From Sphingomonas quercus (GTDB lineage: Bacteria; Pseudomonadota; Alphaproteobacteria; Sphingomonadales; Sphingomonadaceae), in assembly GCF_018863195.1 (NCBI RefSeq), contig NZ_JAHKRT010000004.1, positions 124,001 through 188,000 on the forward strand: a DNA stretch of 64,000 nucleotides, in the 5' to 3' direction. Shown here in pieces: positions 36,672 through 46,289 of this stretch. The position numbers were made by a program, and so were the translations under genes. Position 1 is the first letter of the stretch, and each line of letters starts with the position of its first letter. The notes below the pieces were generated by a model that was not told the DNA's origin, ran no database searches, and saw nothing but the letters and a program-made list of their open reading frames with translations.

Positions 36672-39600
36672 TCATTCCGCCGGCTGGGGGAGCACCGCCG
36701 GGTCGCCGCCATGGCCCCGCTCGCCGCCATTGGTGAGGGCGCGGCCGAGGCGTGGCCCCATCCACTTCTCGATCCCGTCGGCGAGGCTGAACGCCGCCGG
36801 CACGATCAGCAGGGTGAGCAGGGTCGACAGCAGCAGGCCGCCGATCACCGTCACCGCCATCGGCTGGTTCCACGATCCATCGGCGTCGAGGGACAGCGCC
36901 GTCGGCATCATGCCGGCGATCATCGCCACGGTGGTCATCACGATCGGCTGGGCGCGCTTGTGGCCGGCATCCATGATCGCCTCGTAGGAGGGCACGCCCT
37001 TGCGCATTTCCTCGATGGCGAAATCGATGAGCAGGATCGAGTTCTTGGCGACGATGCCGAGCAGCATCAGCAGGCCGATCAGCACCGGCAGCGACACCGC
37101 CATGCCGGCCAGATGCAGCGCCACCGCGCCACCCAGCGGCGCCAGCAGCAGCGAGCCCAGATTCACGAACGGCGGCATAACCCGGCGATAGAGCAGGATC
37201 AGCACCGCCAGCACCAGCATCACGCCAGCGAACACGGCGATGACGAAGTTGGTGATCATCTCCTCCTGCCATTTGGCGTCGCCCGAGGCGGCGTAATGGA
37301 CGCCGGCCGGCAGGCTCTTCATCGCCGGCAGATCGAGCACCTTGGCGCGCTGCTCGCCGGCGACGGCACCGGGGGCGAGATCGGCGCCGATGACGATGCG
37401 GCGCTCCTGCATATAGCGGCTGATCACCGACGGGCCGGCGCCGAAGCCGATATCGGCGACGACGCGCAACGGCACGGTCGTGCCGCGCGCGGTCGGCACC
37501 GGCAGGTTCTGGATGGTGGCCAGGCTGCGGCGGCTATCCTCGTCCAGGGCGACGCGGATCGGGATCTGCCGATCCGACAGCGAGAATTTCGCGACGTTCT
37601 GGTCGATGTCGCCGAGCGTGGCGATGCGGATCGTCTGGCTGAGCGACGCCGTGGTCACGCCGAGGTCGGCGGCGAGATCGAGGCGCGGGCGGATGACGAT
37701 CTCCGGCCGCGGCAGATCGCCGTCGACGCGCGGCGCGCGGATGCCGGGCAGCCGCTTCATCTCCTCGACGACCTTCTGCGCGGCGGCGTTGAGCGCGGCG
37801 GGATCGTCGCCCGCCAGCATCACGTTGACGTCGCGCCCGCCACCCGGCCCGCCGCCATTCTGCGACTGGAAGTTGATGCGCGCGTCGGGGATCTGGTTGA
37901 GCAGGGGCGCGGTCTCCCGCTCGAATTGCACGGAGGTGCGCGGCCGATCCGCCTTCAGCATCAGGAACACCGTCGCCGAGCCGACATTGACGTTCTGGAT
38001 GACGGTGGCGACCTCGGGCTGGCCGCGCAGCACGTCGGCGACGTGATCGGCCACCGCCTCGGTCTGCTCGAGCGTCGCGCCGGGGGCCAGCTTCACGTTG
38101 ACGCGGCTATAGTCGACGTTCAGCTCCGGCTGGAAGGTGAACGGCAAGGTGGCATAGCCGGCGATGGTGGCGAGGAAGGCCAGCACGCCGATGCCCATCG
38201 TCTTCCAGCGATTGGCCAGCGTCCAGCGCAGCACGGCCATGTAGAAATCCATGCCGCGGCCGCCGCCATGCTCGGCATGTCCGTGCGCCTTCAGGAAATA
38301 GGCCGCGACCATCGGCGTGATGAGACGCGCGACGGCGAGGCTCATCAGCACCGCCACGACCACGGTGAAGCCGAAATTCTTGAAGAACTGGCCGGCGATG
38401 CCCGGCATCAGCGCCACCGGCATGAACACCGCCACGATCGAGAAGGTCGTCGCCACCACCGCGAGGCCGATCTCGTCGGCGGCGTCGATCGACGCCTGCC
38501 ACGCGGATTTGCCCATGCGCATGTGGCGGACGATATTCTCGATCTCCACGATCGCGTCATCGACCAGCACGCCCGCCACCAGGCTGAGCGCGAGCAGGGT
38601 CATGAAGTTGAGCGTGAAGCCCATCAGGCTCATGATCCAGAAGGTCGGGATCGCCGACAGCGGGATGGCCAGCGCCGAGATCAGCGTCGCGCGCCAGTCA
38701 CGCAGGAACAGGCCGACGACGATGACGGCAAGCACCGCGCCCTCGATCATCGAGCGCATCGCGGCGTGATACTGGTCGATCGTGTACTTCACGTTGGTGA
38801 AGCGCGGCACGAAGTGGATCTTGGGATTTTCCTTCTCGAGATCCTTCAGCGCCTTCAGCGTCTCTTCGTAGAGGGCGACGTCCGATGCGCCGCGCGCGCG
38901 CAGGATGCCGAAGCTGACGACGCGCTTGCCGTCCTGCTTGGAGAAGCTGCGCTGCTCGCCATAAAGGTCGCGCACGTCGGCGATGTCGGCCAGCTTCACG
39001 AAATTGCCGTTGCCGAGCGCGATCTGCGTCTGGCCGAGCGTATAGGCGTCCTCGGCATTGGCGAGCACGCGCAGCGACTGCTCGGAGCCCGCGACCTCGG
39101 TGCGGCCGCCGGCGGCGTTGAGGTTCATCTGGCGCAGCTGCTGGTTGACCTGCACCGCCGTCACCCCCAGCGCCTGCATGCGCGCGGGATTGAGGATGAC
39201 GCGAATCTCGCGATCCACGCTGCCGTTGACGTTGACGCTCTGCATCCCCGAAATGCCGAGCAGCCGGCGCGAGACGACGTTCTTCACGAACCAGGACAGC
39301 TGTTCCATCGTCATGTCGGTCCCCTCGACCGAGAAATTGGCGATGGAATCATTGTTGATGATGACGCGCTGGACGCGCGGCTCGATGATGCCGTCCGGCA
39401 GCTGGGAGCGGATCTGCGAGATGGCGTCGCGCACGTCGGTGACGGCGCGGTCGACCGGCGTCTCCATGGAGAATTGCACGAAGGTGCCGCTCGACCCCTC
39501 CTCGACGGTGGACTGGATCTCGTCGACGCCCTCCAGGCTGCGCACGGCGGCCTCGACGCGCTGCGTCACCTGCGTCTCCAGCTCGCTCGGCGCGGCGCCG

Positions 39601-39764
39601 GGCTGGGAGACCTGCACATAGACGGCGGGGAAGGTGATCTCCGGATTCTGGTTCACCTGCATCCGCATGAACGAGATCATGCCGGCGAGCGTCAGCGCGG
39701 CGAACAGCACGATCGCCGGCACCGGATTGCGGATCGACCAGGCGGAGATGTTGCGGAAGTTCAT
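36672..39764 (-). CDS. RND efflux transporter permease (AcrB/MexB family)
   Basis: 1030 residues, twelve membrane helices with two large periplasmic loops. The proton-relay aspartates are in GVLVDDAIVEIEN. The N-terminus SAWSIRNPVPAIVLFAALTLAG and the C-terminal VTVIGGLLLSTLLTLLIVPAAFSL are typical. It follows the periplasmic adaptor gene with 25 bases between. No TolC-type channel or regulator is adjacent, so the channel must be encoded elsewhere. Substrate unknown. Confidence 0.93.
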   Translation of the reverse strand: MNFRNISAWSIRNPVPAIVLFAALTLAGMISFMRMQVNQNPEITFPAVYVQVSQPGAAPSELETQVTQRVEAAVRSLEGVDEIQSTVEEGSSGTFVQFSMETPVDRAVTDVRDAISQIRSQLPDGIIEPRVQRVIINNDSIANFSVEGTDMTMEQLSWFVKNVVSRRLLGISGMQSVNVNGSVDREIRVILNPARMQALGVTAVQVNQQLRQMNLNAAGGRTEVAGSEQSLRVLANAEDAYTLGQTQIALGNGNFVKLADIADVRDLYGEQRSFSKQDGKRVVSFGILRARGASDVALYEETLKALKDLEKENPKIHFVPRFTNVKYTIDQYHAAMRSMIEGAVLAVIVVGLFLRDWRATLISALAIPLSAIPTFWIMSLMGFTLNFMTLLALSLVAGVLVDDAIVEIENIVRHMRMGKSAWQASIDAADEIGLAVVATTFSIVAVFMPVALMPGIAGQFFKNFGFTVVVAVLMSLAVARLITPMVAAYFLKAHGHAEHGGGRGMDFYMAVLRWTLANRWKTMGIGVLAFLATIAGYATLPFTFQPELNVDYSRVNVKLAPGATLEQTEAVADHVADVLRGQPEVATVIQNVNVGSATVFLMLKADRPRTSVQFERETAPLLNQIPDARINFQSQNGGGPGGGRDVNVMLAGDDPAALNAAAQKVVEEMKRLPGIRAPRVDGDLPRPEIVIRPRLDLAADLGVTTASLSQTIRIATLGDIDQNVAKFSLSDRQIPIRVALDEDSRRSLATIQNLPVPTARGTTVPLRVVADIGFGAGPSVISRYMQERRIVIGADLAPGAVAGEQRAKVLDLPAMKSLPAGVHYAASGDAKWQEEMITNFVIAVFAGVMLVLAVLILLYRRVMPPFVNLGSLLLAPLGGAVALHLAGMAVSLPVLIGLLMLLGIVAKNSILLIDFAIEEMRKGVPSYEAIMDAGHKRAQPIVMTTVAMIAGMMPTALSLDADGSWNQPMAVTVIGGLLLSTLLTLLIVPAAFSLADGIEKWMGPRLGRALTNGGERGHGGDPAVLPQPAE

Positions 39765-39789
39765 CGGACTGTTCCTTCGCGCCTGGGGC

Positions 39790-40986
39790 TCAGCGCGCCG
39801 TGTCGGCGGCGCGGGCGGCAGGCTTGGTCACCGGCAGCACCCGATCGCCCGGATTGAGGAAGGCGCCGGCCGACTCTACCACCCGCTCGTCGCCGGACAG
39901 GCCCTTGGTGATGGTGACACCCTTGTCGTTGACGTCGCCGACGGTCACGGCGCGCCGCTCGACACGGTCGTCGCTGCCGACGAGGAACACGAAATTGCCG
40001 GTCTGGTCGCTCATCACCGCCGATTCCGGCAGCATCGGCGCGACACCCGCCGCGCCCGTCACCACCGCCGAGGCGAAGCCGCCCGGGCGCAGCGCCGGAT
40101 CATAGCTGACGGCGATGCGCGCCGTGCCCTGACGGCTGGTGGAATCGATCACCGGCGCCATCTGCCAGATCTCGCCCTTGAAGCCCTTGCTGTCGCCCAC
40201 CGGCGTCACCACCGCCGGCGAACCGACATGGAGACGGGCGAGGTCGCCCTCCGCCAGCCGCGCCTGCATCTCGAGCTGCCCGTCCATGGCGATGCGAAAC
40301 AGGGCGCCGGAGCTTGGCATGACGATCTGGCCCGGCTCGACCATGCGCGCCAGCACCAGCCCGCTGGTCGGCGCGCGGATATCGAGGCGGCCGAGCCGCG
40401 CGCTCATCTCCCCCAGCTGGGCCTCGGCCAGCTTGACGCGGGCATTGGCGGCATCGCGGGTCGCCGTTTTCTGGTCAATCGTCGCCTGGGTGACGAAGCC
40501 GTTGGCGACCAGCTTCTGCGAGCGCTCCAGATCAATCTGGGCAAGGCGCGCATCGGCCTTGGCGGACGCGACCTGCGCGCTCATCTGCGCCGTCTGCTGG
40601 ACCTGCACCTGGCGATCGACGATGGCCAGCACCTGACCGGCCTTCACCCAGTCCCCGGCATCGACCAGCACGCGGCGCACCAGCCCGCCCTCACCGGCCA
40701 CGCCGACCGGCATGTCGCGCTTGGCGGCGATGACCCCGGTGGTGGCGATGCTGGTGGTGACCGCCTGCCGGCCGGGCACGAGCACGGTGATGTGCGGCAG
40801 GGCGGCGGGCGGCGCCTCGGGCGCGCCACCGCGGCTCTTCAGCATGACCGCCAGCGCGCCAGCGACCAGCACCGCCACGATCACGAGGATGATGACCAGC
40901 CGGCGCCGGTCGGGGGCTTCCGTGTCCACGCCGTCGCCGTCCACGGAGGCGGGCCGGCGCCCGACGAAGCCACGCTCCAGATTCAT
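39790..40986 (-). CDS. RND efflux periplasmic adaptor (membrane fusion protein)
   Basis: 398 residues. N-terminal membrane helix (RRLVIILVIVAVLVAGALAVML), a biotinyl-lipoyl hairpin (VRRVLVDAGDWVKAGQVLAIVD ... IRAPTSGLVLARMVEPGQIV), a coiled-coil hairpin between, and beta-barrel and membrane-proximal domains. It ties the permease to an outer-membrane channel. ATG 40986 is used; a GTG directly before it is less likely. Confidence 0.92.
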   Translation of the reverse strand: MNLERGFVGRRPASVDGDGVDTEAPDRRRLVIILVIVAVLVAGALAVMLKSRGGAPEAPPAALPHITVLVPGRQAVTTSIATTGVIAAKRDMPVGVAGEGGLVRRVLVDAGDWVKAGQVLAIVDRQVQVQQTAQMSAQVASAKADARLAQIDLERSQKLVANGFVTQATIDQKTATRDAANARVKLAEAQLGEMSARLGRLDIRAPTSGLVLARMVEPGQIVMPSSGALFRIAMDGQLEMQARLAEGDLARLHVGSPAVVTPVGDSKGFKGEIWQMAPVIDSTSRQGTARIAVSYDPALRPGGFASAVVTGAAGVAPMLPESAVMSDQTGNFVFLVGSDDRVERRAVTVGDVNDKGVTITKGLSGDERVVESAGAFLNPGDRVLPVTKPAARAADTAR

Positions 40987-41036
40987 CACGCTGCGCCCTC
41001 TACCCTCGAATTCCCTCCCGGAAGACCGGGACCACC

Positions 41037-41051
41037 TGGCACTGTATTAGC
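41037..41051 (+). promoter_or_regulatory. Candidate sigma-54 promoter
   Basis: TGGCAC followed by TGTAT and TAGC gives the -24/-12 spacing of sigma-54 promoters (GG and GC 10 bases apart); the -12 element differs from TTGC at one base. It would start transcription near 41063, 80 bases before the small membrane protein gene. rpoN is in this window; the activator is not. Confidence 0.3.
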
Positions 41052-41143
41052 GGAATAAGTCACCCGGCACAAGAGCCGGGCCTTGCATGCGGGCCATGTC
41101 GGCCACATGAGTGGGCAGGAGTTATTTTGCGTGAGATGACATC

Positions 41144-41401
41144 ATGGAACGTGCCCTGCTGGCCTGGATCGCCATCGGCATCGTCATCGGCGTGGCGGCG
41201 CACCGTCTGCTGTTCAAGCGCAACCCTGGCGGACTGATCGTCACCGTGCTGCTCGGCATGGCCGGGGCGCTGTTTGCCGGTTTCCTCGGCCGGGTGACCG
41301 AGCTCTATGCGCCCGGCCGGCCGGCCAGCCTGTCGGTCGCGGCAGCCGGCGCGCTGGCGACGCTGCTCGCCTACCGCGCGATCCTGCGCCGCCGTTCCTG
41401 A
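41144..41401 (+). CDS. Small membrane protein of the GlsB/YeaQ/YmgE type
   Basis: 85 residues with three hydrophobic segments (LLAWIAIGIVIGVAAHRLLF; GGLIVTVLLGMAGALFAGFLG; LSVAAAGALATLLAYRAIL). The GLIVTVLLGMAGALFAGFLGR block resembles transglycosylase-associated proteins, a misleading name for small stress-related membrane proteins. The match is weaker than for the 42,272 gene. Function unknown. Confidence 0.7.
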   Translation: MERALLAWIAIGIVIGVAAHRLLFKRNPGGLIVTVLLGMAGALFAGFLGRVTELYAPGRPASLSVAAAGALATLLAYRAILRRRS

Positions 41402-41493
41402 ACGGCAGGCGCGATCGCGATTAAGGGGCGATGCAGCCGCACTCCGTCATCTGCATCGCAACATCAATTTGCGACTTCAACAGGAGGAAGCCC

Positions 41494-42213
41494 ATGCCGA
41501 GCCTCGTTGCTCCATCCATCCTCGCGCTCGCGGCCGTCGCCGCCGGCGCGACCGCGGCCGCCGCGCAACCGGCCATGCCGCCCGTCGGCACCCATTTGAC
41601 GGTGCGCGCCGAAGGTCAGGTGAACCGCGTGCCGGACGTCGCCACCATTTCGGCCGGCGTCGTCACCCAGGCGCAGACCGCCGACGCCGCCATGGCCGAG
41701 AATGCCCGGCGCATGGCTGCAGCCACCGCCGCGCTGCGCAAGGCCGGGCTTGCCGACCGCGACATCCGCACGGCCTCGATCAGCCTTCAGCCGCAATATC
41801 GCTATGCCAATAATCAGCCGCCGGTGCTGACCGGTTATCAGGCGAGCAACCAGCTGTCGGTGCGCTTCCGCGATGTGACGCGGGCGGGCGCGATCCTCGA
41901 CGCGCTGGTCGCCCAGGGCATCAACCAGATCAACGGCCCCGATTTCACCGTCGATCAGCCCGAGACGGCGCTGGACGAGGCGCGCGCCGACGCGGTGCGC
42001 ATCGCACGCGCCCGGGCAGAGGTCTATGCCAGGGCGGCGGGGCTGAGCGTGGCGCGGATCGTCGCGATCGACGAGGGCGGCGACGCACTCCCGCCGGTGC
42101 GTCCGGTGATGATGATGGCGCGCGCCGCGGCGCCGCAAGCGGCCGATACCGCGATCGAGCCCGGCGAGCAGAAGCTGTCGGTCACCGTCACGGTAAGCTT
42201 CGAGCTGAAATAG
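41494..42213 (+). CDS. SIMPL (DUF541) domain periplasmic protein
   Basis: 239 residues. Signal peptide (LAPSI-type start, ending AATAAAAQP), then a SIMPL domain: LTVRAEGQVNRVPDVATISAGV, repeated-helix ALRKAGLADRDIRTASISLQPQY, and YARAAGLSVARIVAIDEGG. Mammalian SIMPL is in signalling; bacterial members such as YggE relate to oxidative stress, and the activity is unknown. AGGAGG lies 7 bases before the ATG at 41494. Confidence 0.82.
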   Translation: MPSLVAPSILALAAVAAGATAAAAQPAMPPVGTHLTVRAEGQVNRVPDVATISAGVVTQAQTADAAMAENARRMAAATAALRKAGLADRDIRTASISLQPQYRYANNQPPVLTGYQASNQLSVRFRDVTRAGAILDALVAQGINQINGPDFTVDQPETALDEARADAVRIARARAEVYARAAGLSVARIVAIDEGGDALPPVRPVMMMARAAAPQAADTAIEPGEQKLSVTVTVSFELK

Positions 42214-42271
42214 GAGTTCGGGCCGCGCCTTCAGGGGCGCGGCCCATCCTCTCCAAGCCGTGGATCAGATT

Positions 42272-42529
42272 TTAGCGAACCGTGCCGCGACGGACCAGGT
42301 TGACGATCGCCAGCAGGACGATAGCACCCAGCAGCGACACCAGGAACGAATACAGCGTCAGCGGCGCATTGTTGATCGAACCGCCCGACAGGATCAGGCC
42401 ACCGATAAAAGCGCCGACGATGCCGACCACAACGTTGAGCAGAACGCCCTGCTGTGCATCCGTGCGCATCACAATGCTGGCAAGCCAGCCGATGACACCG
42501 CCGATGATAAGCCACAGAATGATACCCAT
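42272..42529 (-). CDS. GlsB/YeaQ/YmgE family stress-response membrane protein
   Basis: 85 residues, three membrane segments. The family consensus is clear: MGIILWLIIGGVIGWLASI, then GVLLNVVVGIVGAFIGGLIL, and a basic C-terminal tail. Converges on the SIMPL gene with 58 bases between. Confidence 0.88.
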   Translation of the reverse strand: MGIILWLIIGGVIGWLASIVMRTDAQQGVLLNVVVGIVGAFIGGLILSGGSINNAPLTLYSFLVSLLGAIVLLAIVNLVRRGTVR

Positions 42530-42684
42530 GCCGTTTCCTCCTCACCTTCGACGCGGCGGCAAATTGTCGTCCGCATCCCTGCGACGTTGATACGCATCAG
42601 GAACGGTTAGGTTGCGTGACTTGATGGATTCCTGTTTCGGCGTGACGAATGCGGCGCCTGCCGGCACCGCATCTCCGGGGGCGT

Positions 42685-42984
42685 TCAGTAGCGCTGTTGC
42701 CGCTCGTACAATGACTTGTAATGCTGGATGCGGGTGACGCGCAGGCCGGGCATTCCCGAGCGGTCGATGGCACGCTGCCATCCGGCGAATTCCTCGATGG
42801 TGAGACCGTAGCGGTCGCAGACCTCGTCGACGGTCAACAGCCCGCCATTGACCGCGGCCACGACCTCGGCCTTGCGCCTCACGACCCAGCGGGTCGTCGA
42901 CGGATGCGGCAAGGAATCGATGCTGAGCGGCTCGCCGAGCGGCCCGATTACCTGTGCCGGCCTGATCTTCTGGTGTTCAATCAT
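42685..42984 (-). CDS. sciP: CtrA inhibitor SciP (DUF1153 helix-turn-helix)
   Basis: 99 residues. Matches Caulobacter SciP through VIGPLGEPLSIDSLP, RWVVRRKAEVVAAVNGGLLT and the helix-turn-helix VDEVCDRYGLTIEEFAGWQRAI. SciP binds CtrA and blocks its recruitment of RNA polymerase late in the cell cycle. In Caulobacter sciP is itself CtrA-activated; here no full TTAA-N7-TTAA lies in the 77 bases upstream. Confidence 0.9.
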   Translation of the reverse strand: MIEHQKIRPAQVIGPLGEPLSIDSLPHPSTTRWVVRRKAEVVAAVNGGLLTVDEVCDRYGLTIEEFAGWQRAIDRSGMPGLRVTRIQHYKSLYERQQRY

Positions 42985-43061
42985 ACTACCTCACCCGCGG
43001 GTCACCGACCCCCATCGGCACCCCATCGCAGCAAGGATATCCGCAAGGAGTTGAAGGATCG

Positions 43062-43331
43062 CTAAAATGCAAAGGTGAATGGCTTCCCGGCGTCATGGCT
43101 CGGTTCGACGGGCCGCGAGCCGCCCATCGCGCGGGCCGCGCCCTGGTGGAAACTGCCCGTCGGCACCGCCCCGCCAAACGGCGGCTCGACCGGCCGCCGC
43201 GCCGTTTCCGGCGTCGCGAGCGGAGCCCTCGGCAGCTCGGCGCCCAGTTCGCGGCGCAGCCGCTCATGCTCCTGCGCGGGCGCGGGCTGCTGCAAGGCGG
43301 GCGGCGAATGGGGTGGAAACGGCAGGTCCAT
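43062..43331 (-). CDS. Hypothetical protein, Pro/Arg-rich
   Basis: 89 residues, not recognised; rich in Pro, Arg and Ala, with a hydrophilic C-terminus ending PFTFAF. No signal peptide or membrane helix and no strong ribosome-binding site. The opposite strand is open too. It may be a small real gene divergent from mnmA, or a chance frame. Confidence 0.35.
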   Translation of the reverse strand: MDLPFPPHSPPALQQPAPAQEHERLRRELGAELPRAPLATPETARRPVEPPFGGAVPTGSFHQGAARAMGGSRPVEPSHDAGKPFTFAF

Positions 43332-43417
43332 GGTTATCCGGTTTTTTTGATTGTTCTTACGCCCTCATAGGAAGATTTTTGCCTGGACCGGCGCGACCCT
43401 GTATGTGCGCGGCCGTC

Positions 43418-44521
43418 ATGGATGGTGATTTCCAGCTTGCACCGGGGGCCCGCCGCATCGTCGTCGCCATGTCCGGCGGCGTCGACAGCTCGGTGGTGGC
43501 GGCCCTCGCCAGGGCCTCCGGCGCCGAGACGATCGGCGTCACGCTGCAGCTTTACGACCACGGCGCCGCCGTCGGGCGCACCGGCAGCTGCTGCGCGGGC
43601 CGCGACATCCGCGACGCCAGGGCCGTCGCCGACCGGCTCGGCATCGCGCATTATGTGTTCGATTATGAGACGCGCTTCCGCGACAGCGTCATCGATCGCT
43701 TCGCGGACGAATATGCCGCCGGCCGCACCCCGATCCCGTGCGTGCGCTGCAATCAGGGCGTGAAGTTCACCGATCTGTTCGCGCTGGCCCGGGATCTCGG
43801 CGCGGACTGCCTCGCCACCGGCCATTATGTGCGCCGCGTCGTCGGTGCGGCGGGCGCGGAACTGCACCGCGCCGTCGATCCGGCGCGCGACCAGAGCTAT
43901 TTCCTGTTCGCCACCACTCAGCCGCAGCTCGATTTTCTGCGCTTCCCACTGGGCGGGATGGAAAAGGCGCGGGTCCGCGCCATCGCCGCCGAGCTCGATC
44001 TCGCCGTCGCCGCCAAGCCGGACAGCCAGGACATCTGCTTCGTGCCGGACGGCGATTATGCCCGCGTCGTCCGCGCCGTCCGCCCCGAAGCCGGCGAGCC
44101 GGGCGACATCGTCGATCGCGCCGGCCGCGTGCTCGGCCGCCACCGCGGCATCATCCACTACACGGTCGGCCAGCGGCGCGGACTGGAGATCGGCGGCACG
44201 GCGGCGCCGCTCTACGTCATCGGCATCGACGCCCCCGCCCGCCGCGTCGTCGTCGGCCCGCGCGAGGCGCTGGCGGTGCGCGCCGCGAGGCTGGACGAGC
44301 TGAACTGGCTGGGCGGCGAGCATTCCGGCCCACTCACCGCGAAGGTGCGTTCGATGGCAAAGCCGGTGGCCGCCCGGCTGGACGGCAACACCTTGCACTT
44401 CGATGCGCCGGAATATGGCGTGGCGCCGGGGCAGGCGGCGGTGCTCTACGCCGACGACCGGGTGCTCGGCGGCGGCTGGATCACGGAAACGCTGCCGGCC
44501 GAGGCGGCGCTGGCGGCGTGA
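43418..44521 (+). CDS. mnmA: tRNA-specific 2-thiouridylase MnmA
   Basis: 367 residues. Adds sulfur to U34 of Lys, Glu and Gln tRNAs. PP-loop [16 protein letters not shown], the cysteines in [11 protein letters not shown] and [14 protein letters not shown], and catalytic Cys in [13 protein letters not shown] are intact. ATG 43418 is used; an in-frame ATG at 43403 gives five more residues. Confidence 0.96.
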   Translation: MDGDFQLAPGARRIVVAMSGGVDSSVVAALARASGAETIGVTLQLYDHGAAVGRTGSCCAGRDIRDARAVADRLGIAHYVFDYETRFRDSVIDRFADEYAAGRTPIPCVRCNQGVKFTDLFALARDLGADCLATGHYVRRVVGAAGAELHRAVDPARDQSYFLFATTQPQLDFLRFPLGGMEKARVRAIAAELDLAVAAKPDSQDICFVPDGDYARVVRAVRPEAGEPGDIVDRAGRVLGRHRGIIHYTVGQRRGLEIGGTAAPLYVIGIDAPARRVVVGPREALAVRAARLDELNWLGGEHSGPLTAKVRSMAKPVAARLDGNTLHFDAPEYGVAPGQAAVLYADDRVLGGGWITETLPAEAALAA

Positions 44522-44577
44522 GCTCTTGTCCGTCGGAATGACCGGCGGTCACCCGCTCCGCCCGCACACCGCCGCGC

Positions 44578-45378
44578 TCACCGAAGCGCGAACATCCCGT
44601 CGATCACCGTCACGCACTGGCCGCCGAGCACGACGCGGTCGCCGGCCAGCCGGCAATCGAGCCGGCCGCCGCGCGCGCTCGCCTGGAATGCGGTGAAGCT
44701 GGGGCGGCCGAGCCGTTCCGCCCAATAGGGCGCGATCACAGCATGGGCCGAGCCGGTCACCGGATCCTCGTCGATGCCGGCGCCCGGGGCGAAGACGCGG
44801 CTCACTACATCCGTGTCGTCGCCCGGCGCGGTGGCGATGACGAGGATATTGCCGGTGGTGCGCAGGCCGACGAAATCGGGCGCGAGCGCGCGGATCTCGC
44901 GCGCGCTGCCGTAGAGGAGGATGGCGTAGCCGCCGTCGCGCCAATGCGTTTCCAGGCAATCGCCGCCGACCAGCGCGGCGAGTTCCGGCAGCGCACGCGG
45001 AGCGGTCGGCCAGGCGGGCAGCTCCAGCGTGTAGCCGGTGCCCGCGCGCCGCACCTCGAGCATACCGGCCTGCCGCGTGGCGAAGCGCACCGCGTCCCGG
45101 TCCGGCGCGTCGCCGAGCAGCACATGGCCGGAGGCGAGCGTGGCGTGACCGCACAGCGCCACCTCGACGGCCGGCGTGAACCAGCGCAGCTCGTAATCGC
45201 TGGCCCCGCTGGCGTCGGCGACGAGGAAGGCGGTCTCGGACAGGTTGTTCTCGGCCGCGATCGCCTGCAGCGTCGCGTCGGGCAGCCAGCTGTCGAGCGG
45301 CATCACGGCGGCGGGATTGCCGGCAAAGGGGCGGTCGGCAAACGCATCCACCTGGACGAAACGCACGCTAGCGGTCAT
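44578..45378 (-). CDS. PhzF family epimerase/isomerase-like protein
   Basis: 266 residues. PhzF fold with FAGNPAAVMPLD at the start, the catalytic-type Glu in AAENNLSETAFLV, RWFTPAVEVALCGHATLASGHVL, and DEDPVTGSAHAVIAPYW. The substrate in non-phenazine producers is unknown. Its ATG overlaps the CDF stop by four bases; last gene of a three-gene operon. Confidence 0.88.
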   Translation of the reverse strand: MTASVRFVQVDAFADRPFAGNPAAVMPLDSWLPDATLQAIAAENNLSETAFLVADASGASDYELRWFTPAVEVALCGHATLASGHVLLGDAPDRDAVRFATRQAGMLEVRRAGTGYTLELPAWPTAPRALPELAALVGGDCLETHWRDGGYAILLYGSAREIRALAPDFVGLRTTGNILVIATAPGDDTDVVSRVFAPGAGIDEDPVTGSAHAVIAPYWAERLGRPSFTAFQASARGGRLDCRLAGDRVVLGGQCVTVIDGMFALR

Positions 45379-46289
45379 TGGCTCGGCTCCTCGGCAATGG
45401 CGGCGGGCAATACGCCCTCCTTGTCCTCCTGTCCTTCGGGATCGACGTGGATGAGGATCTCGACGCCGGGAAAGTCCCGCGCCAGCCGCGCCTCGACCTC
45501 GTCCATGACGCGATGCGCCTCCGCCACCGTCATCTGCGGATCGACCCAGACATGGAATTGCACGAAATCCTGCGCGCCGGCGGTGCGCGTGCGCAGATCG
45601 TGAATGCCGGCCAGCTCCGGATGGCGGGCGGCGATCTCGAGGAAGCGGCGACGTTTCTCCTCGGGCCACTCCTTGTCCATCAGCTGATCGACGGCGGCCG
45701 AGGCGGCGCGCCACGCGCCGAACATCAGCCACAGCGCGATGGCGACGCCGAGCACCGGGTCCGCGCCGCCGAGGCCGAGCCATTGCTCCAGCACAAGGGC
45801 CAGGATCACCGCGCCATTGAGGGCGAAGTCGCTCTGGTAATGGACATTGTCGGCGCTGATCGCGAGCGATCCCGTCGCTGCGATCACCCGCCGCTGATAG
45901 CCGAGCAGCAGCACCGTCGCCAGCATCGCCACCACCGACACCGCGATGCCATAGCCGGCGTCGCGGCTCGTCTCCCCGCCGAGCAGCGCAGACAGCGCCT
46001 GCCAGCCAATGCCGATCGCCGAGACGCTGATCAGCGCCACCTGGAACAGCGCCGCCAATGCCTCTGCCTTGCCGTGGCCGAAGCGATGCTCGCGATCGGC
46101 AGGCGTCGCCGCGACGCGTACTCCCCACAGGGTGACGAGCGAGGCAACGAGGTCGAGCCCGGTATCCGCCAGCGAGCCGAGCATCGCCACCGATCCCGTC
46201 CGCCACGCCGCCACCGCCTTGAGGCCGAGCAGGAACAGCGCGGTTGCCACGCTCGCCGCGGCGGCGCGACTGGCGCTCGGCCCGCTCAC
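45375..46289 (-). CDS. Cation diffusion facilitator transporter (FieF-like)
   Basis: 304 residues with six membrane helices and a C-terminal cytosolic metal-binding domain. The HYQSD motif supplies His and Asp ligands of the transport site, and an SLADTGLDL motif the first pair. GTG 46289 is the start and overlaps the pdxH stop by four bases (GTGA). Likely exports Zn or Fe. Confidence 0.88.
   Translation of the reverse strand: MSGPSASRAAAASVATALFLLGLKAVAAWRTGSVAMLGSLADTGLDLVASLVTLWGVRVAATPADREHRFGHGKAEALAALFQVALISVSAIGIGWQALSALLGGETSRDAGYGIAVSVVAMLATVLLLGYQRRVIAATGSLAISADNVHYQSDFALNGAVILALVLEQWLGLGGADPVLGVAIALWLMFGAWRAASAAVDQLMDKEWPEEKRRRFLEIAARHPELAGIHDLRTRTAGAQDFVQFHVWVDPQMTVAEAHRVMDEVEARLARDFPGVEILIHVDPEGQEDKEGVLPAAIAEEPSQ

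Noticed and set aside
36303-39857. Open frame of about 1,180 codons on the plus strand
   Set aside because: Antisense of the RND permease; His/Arg/Asp-rich composition with no domain, while the minus-strand product is a textbook RND protein.
43075-43350. Plus-strand frame opposite the hypothetical 43,062-43,331 gene
   Set aside because: No ribosome-binding site and a Ser/Arg/Gly-rich sequence; not better than the minus-strand frame, which itself is doubtful.
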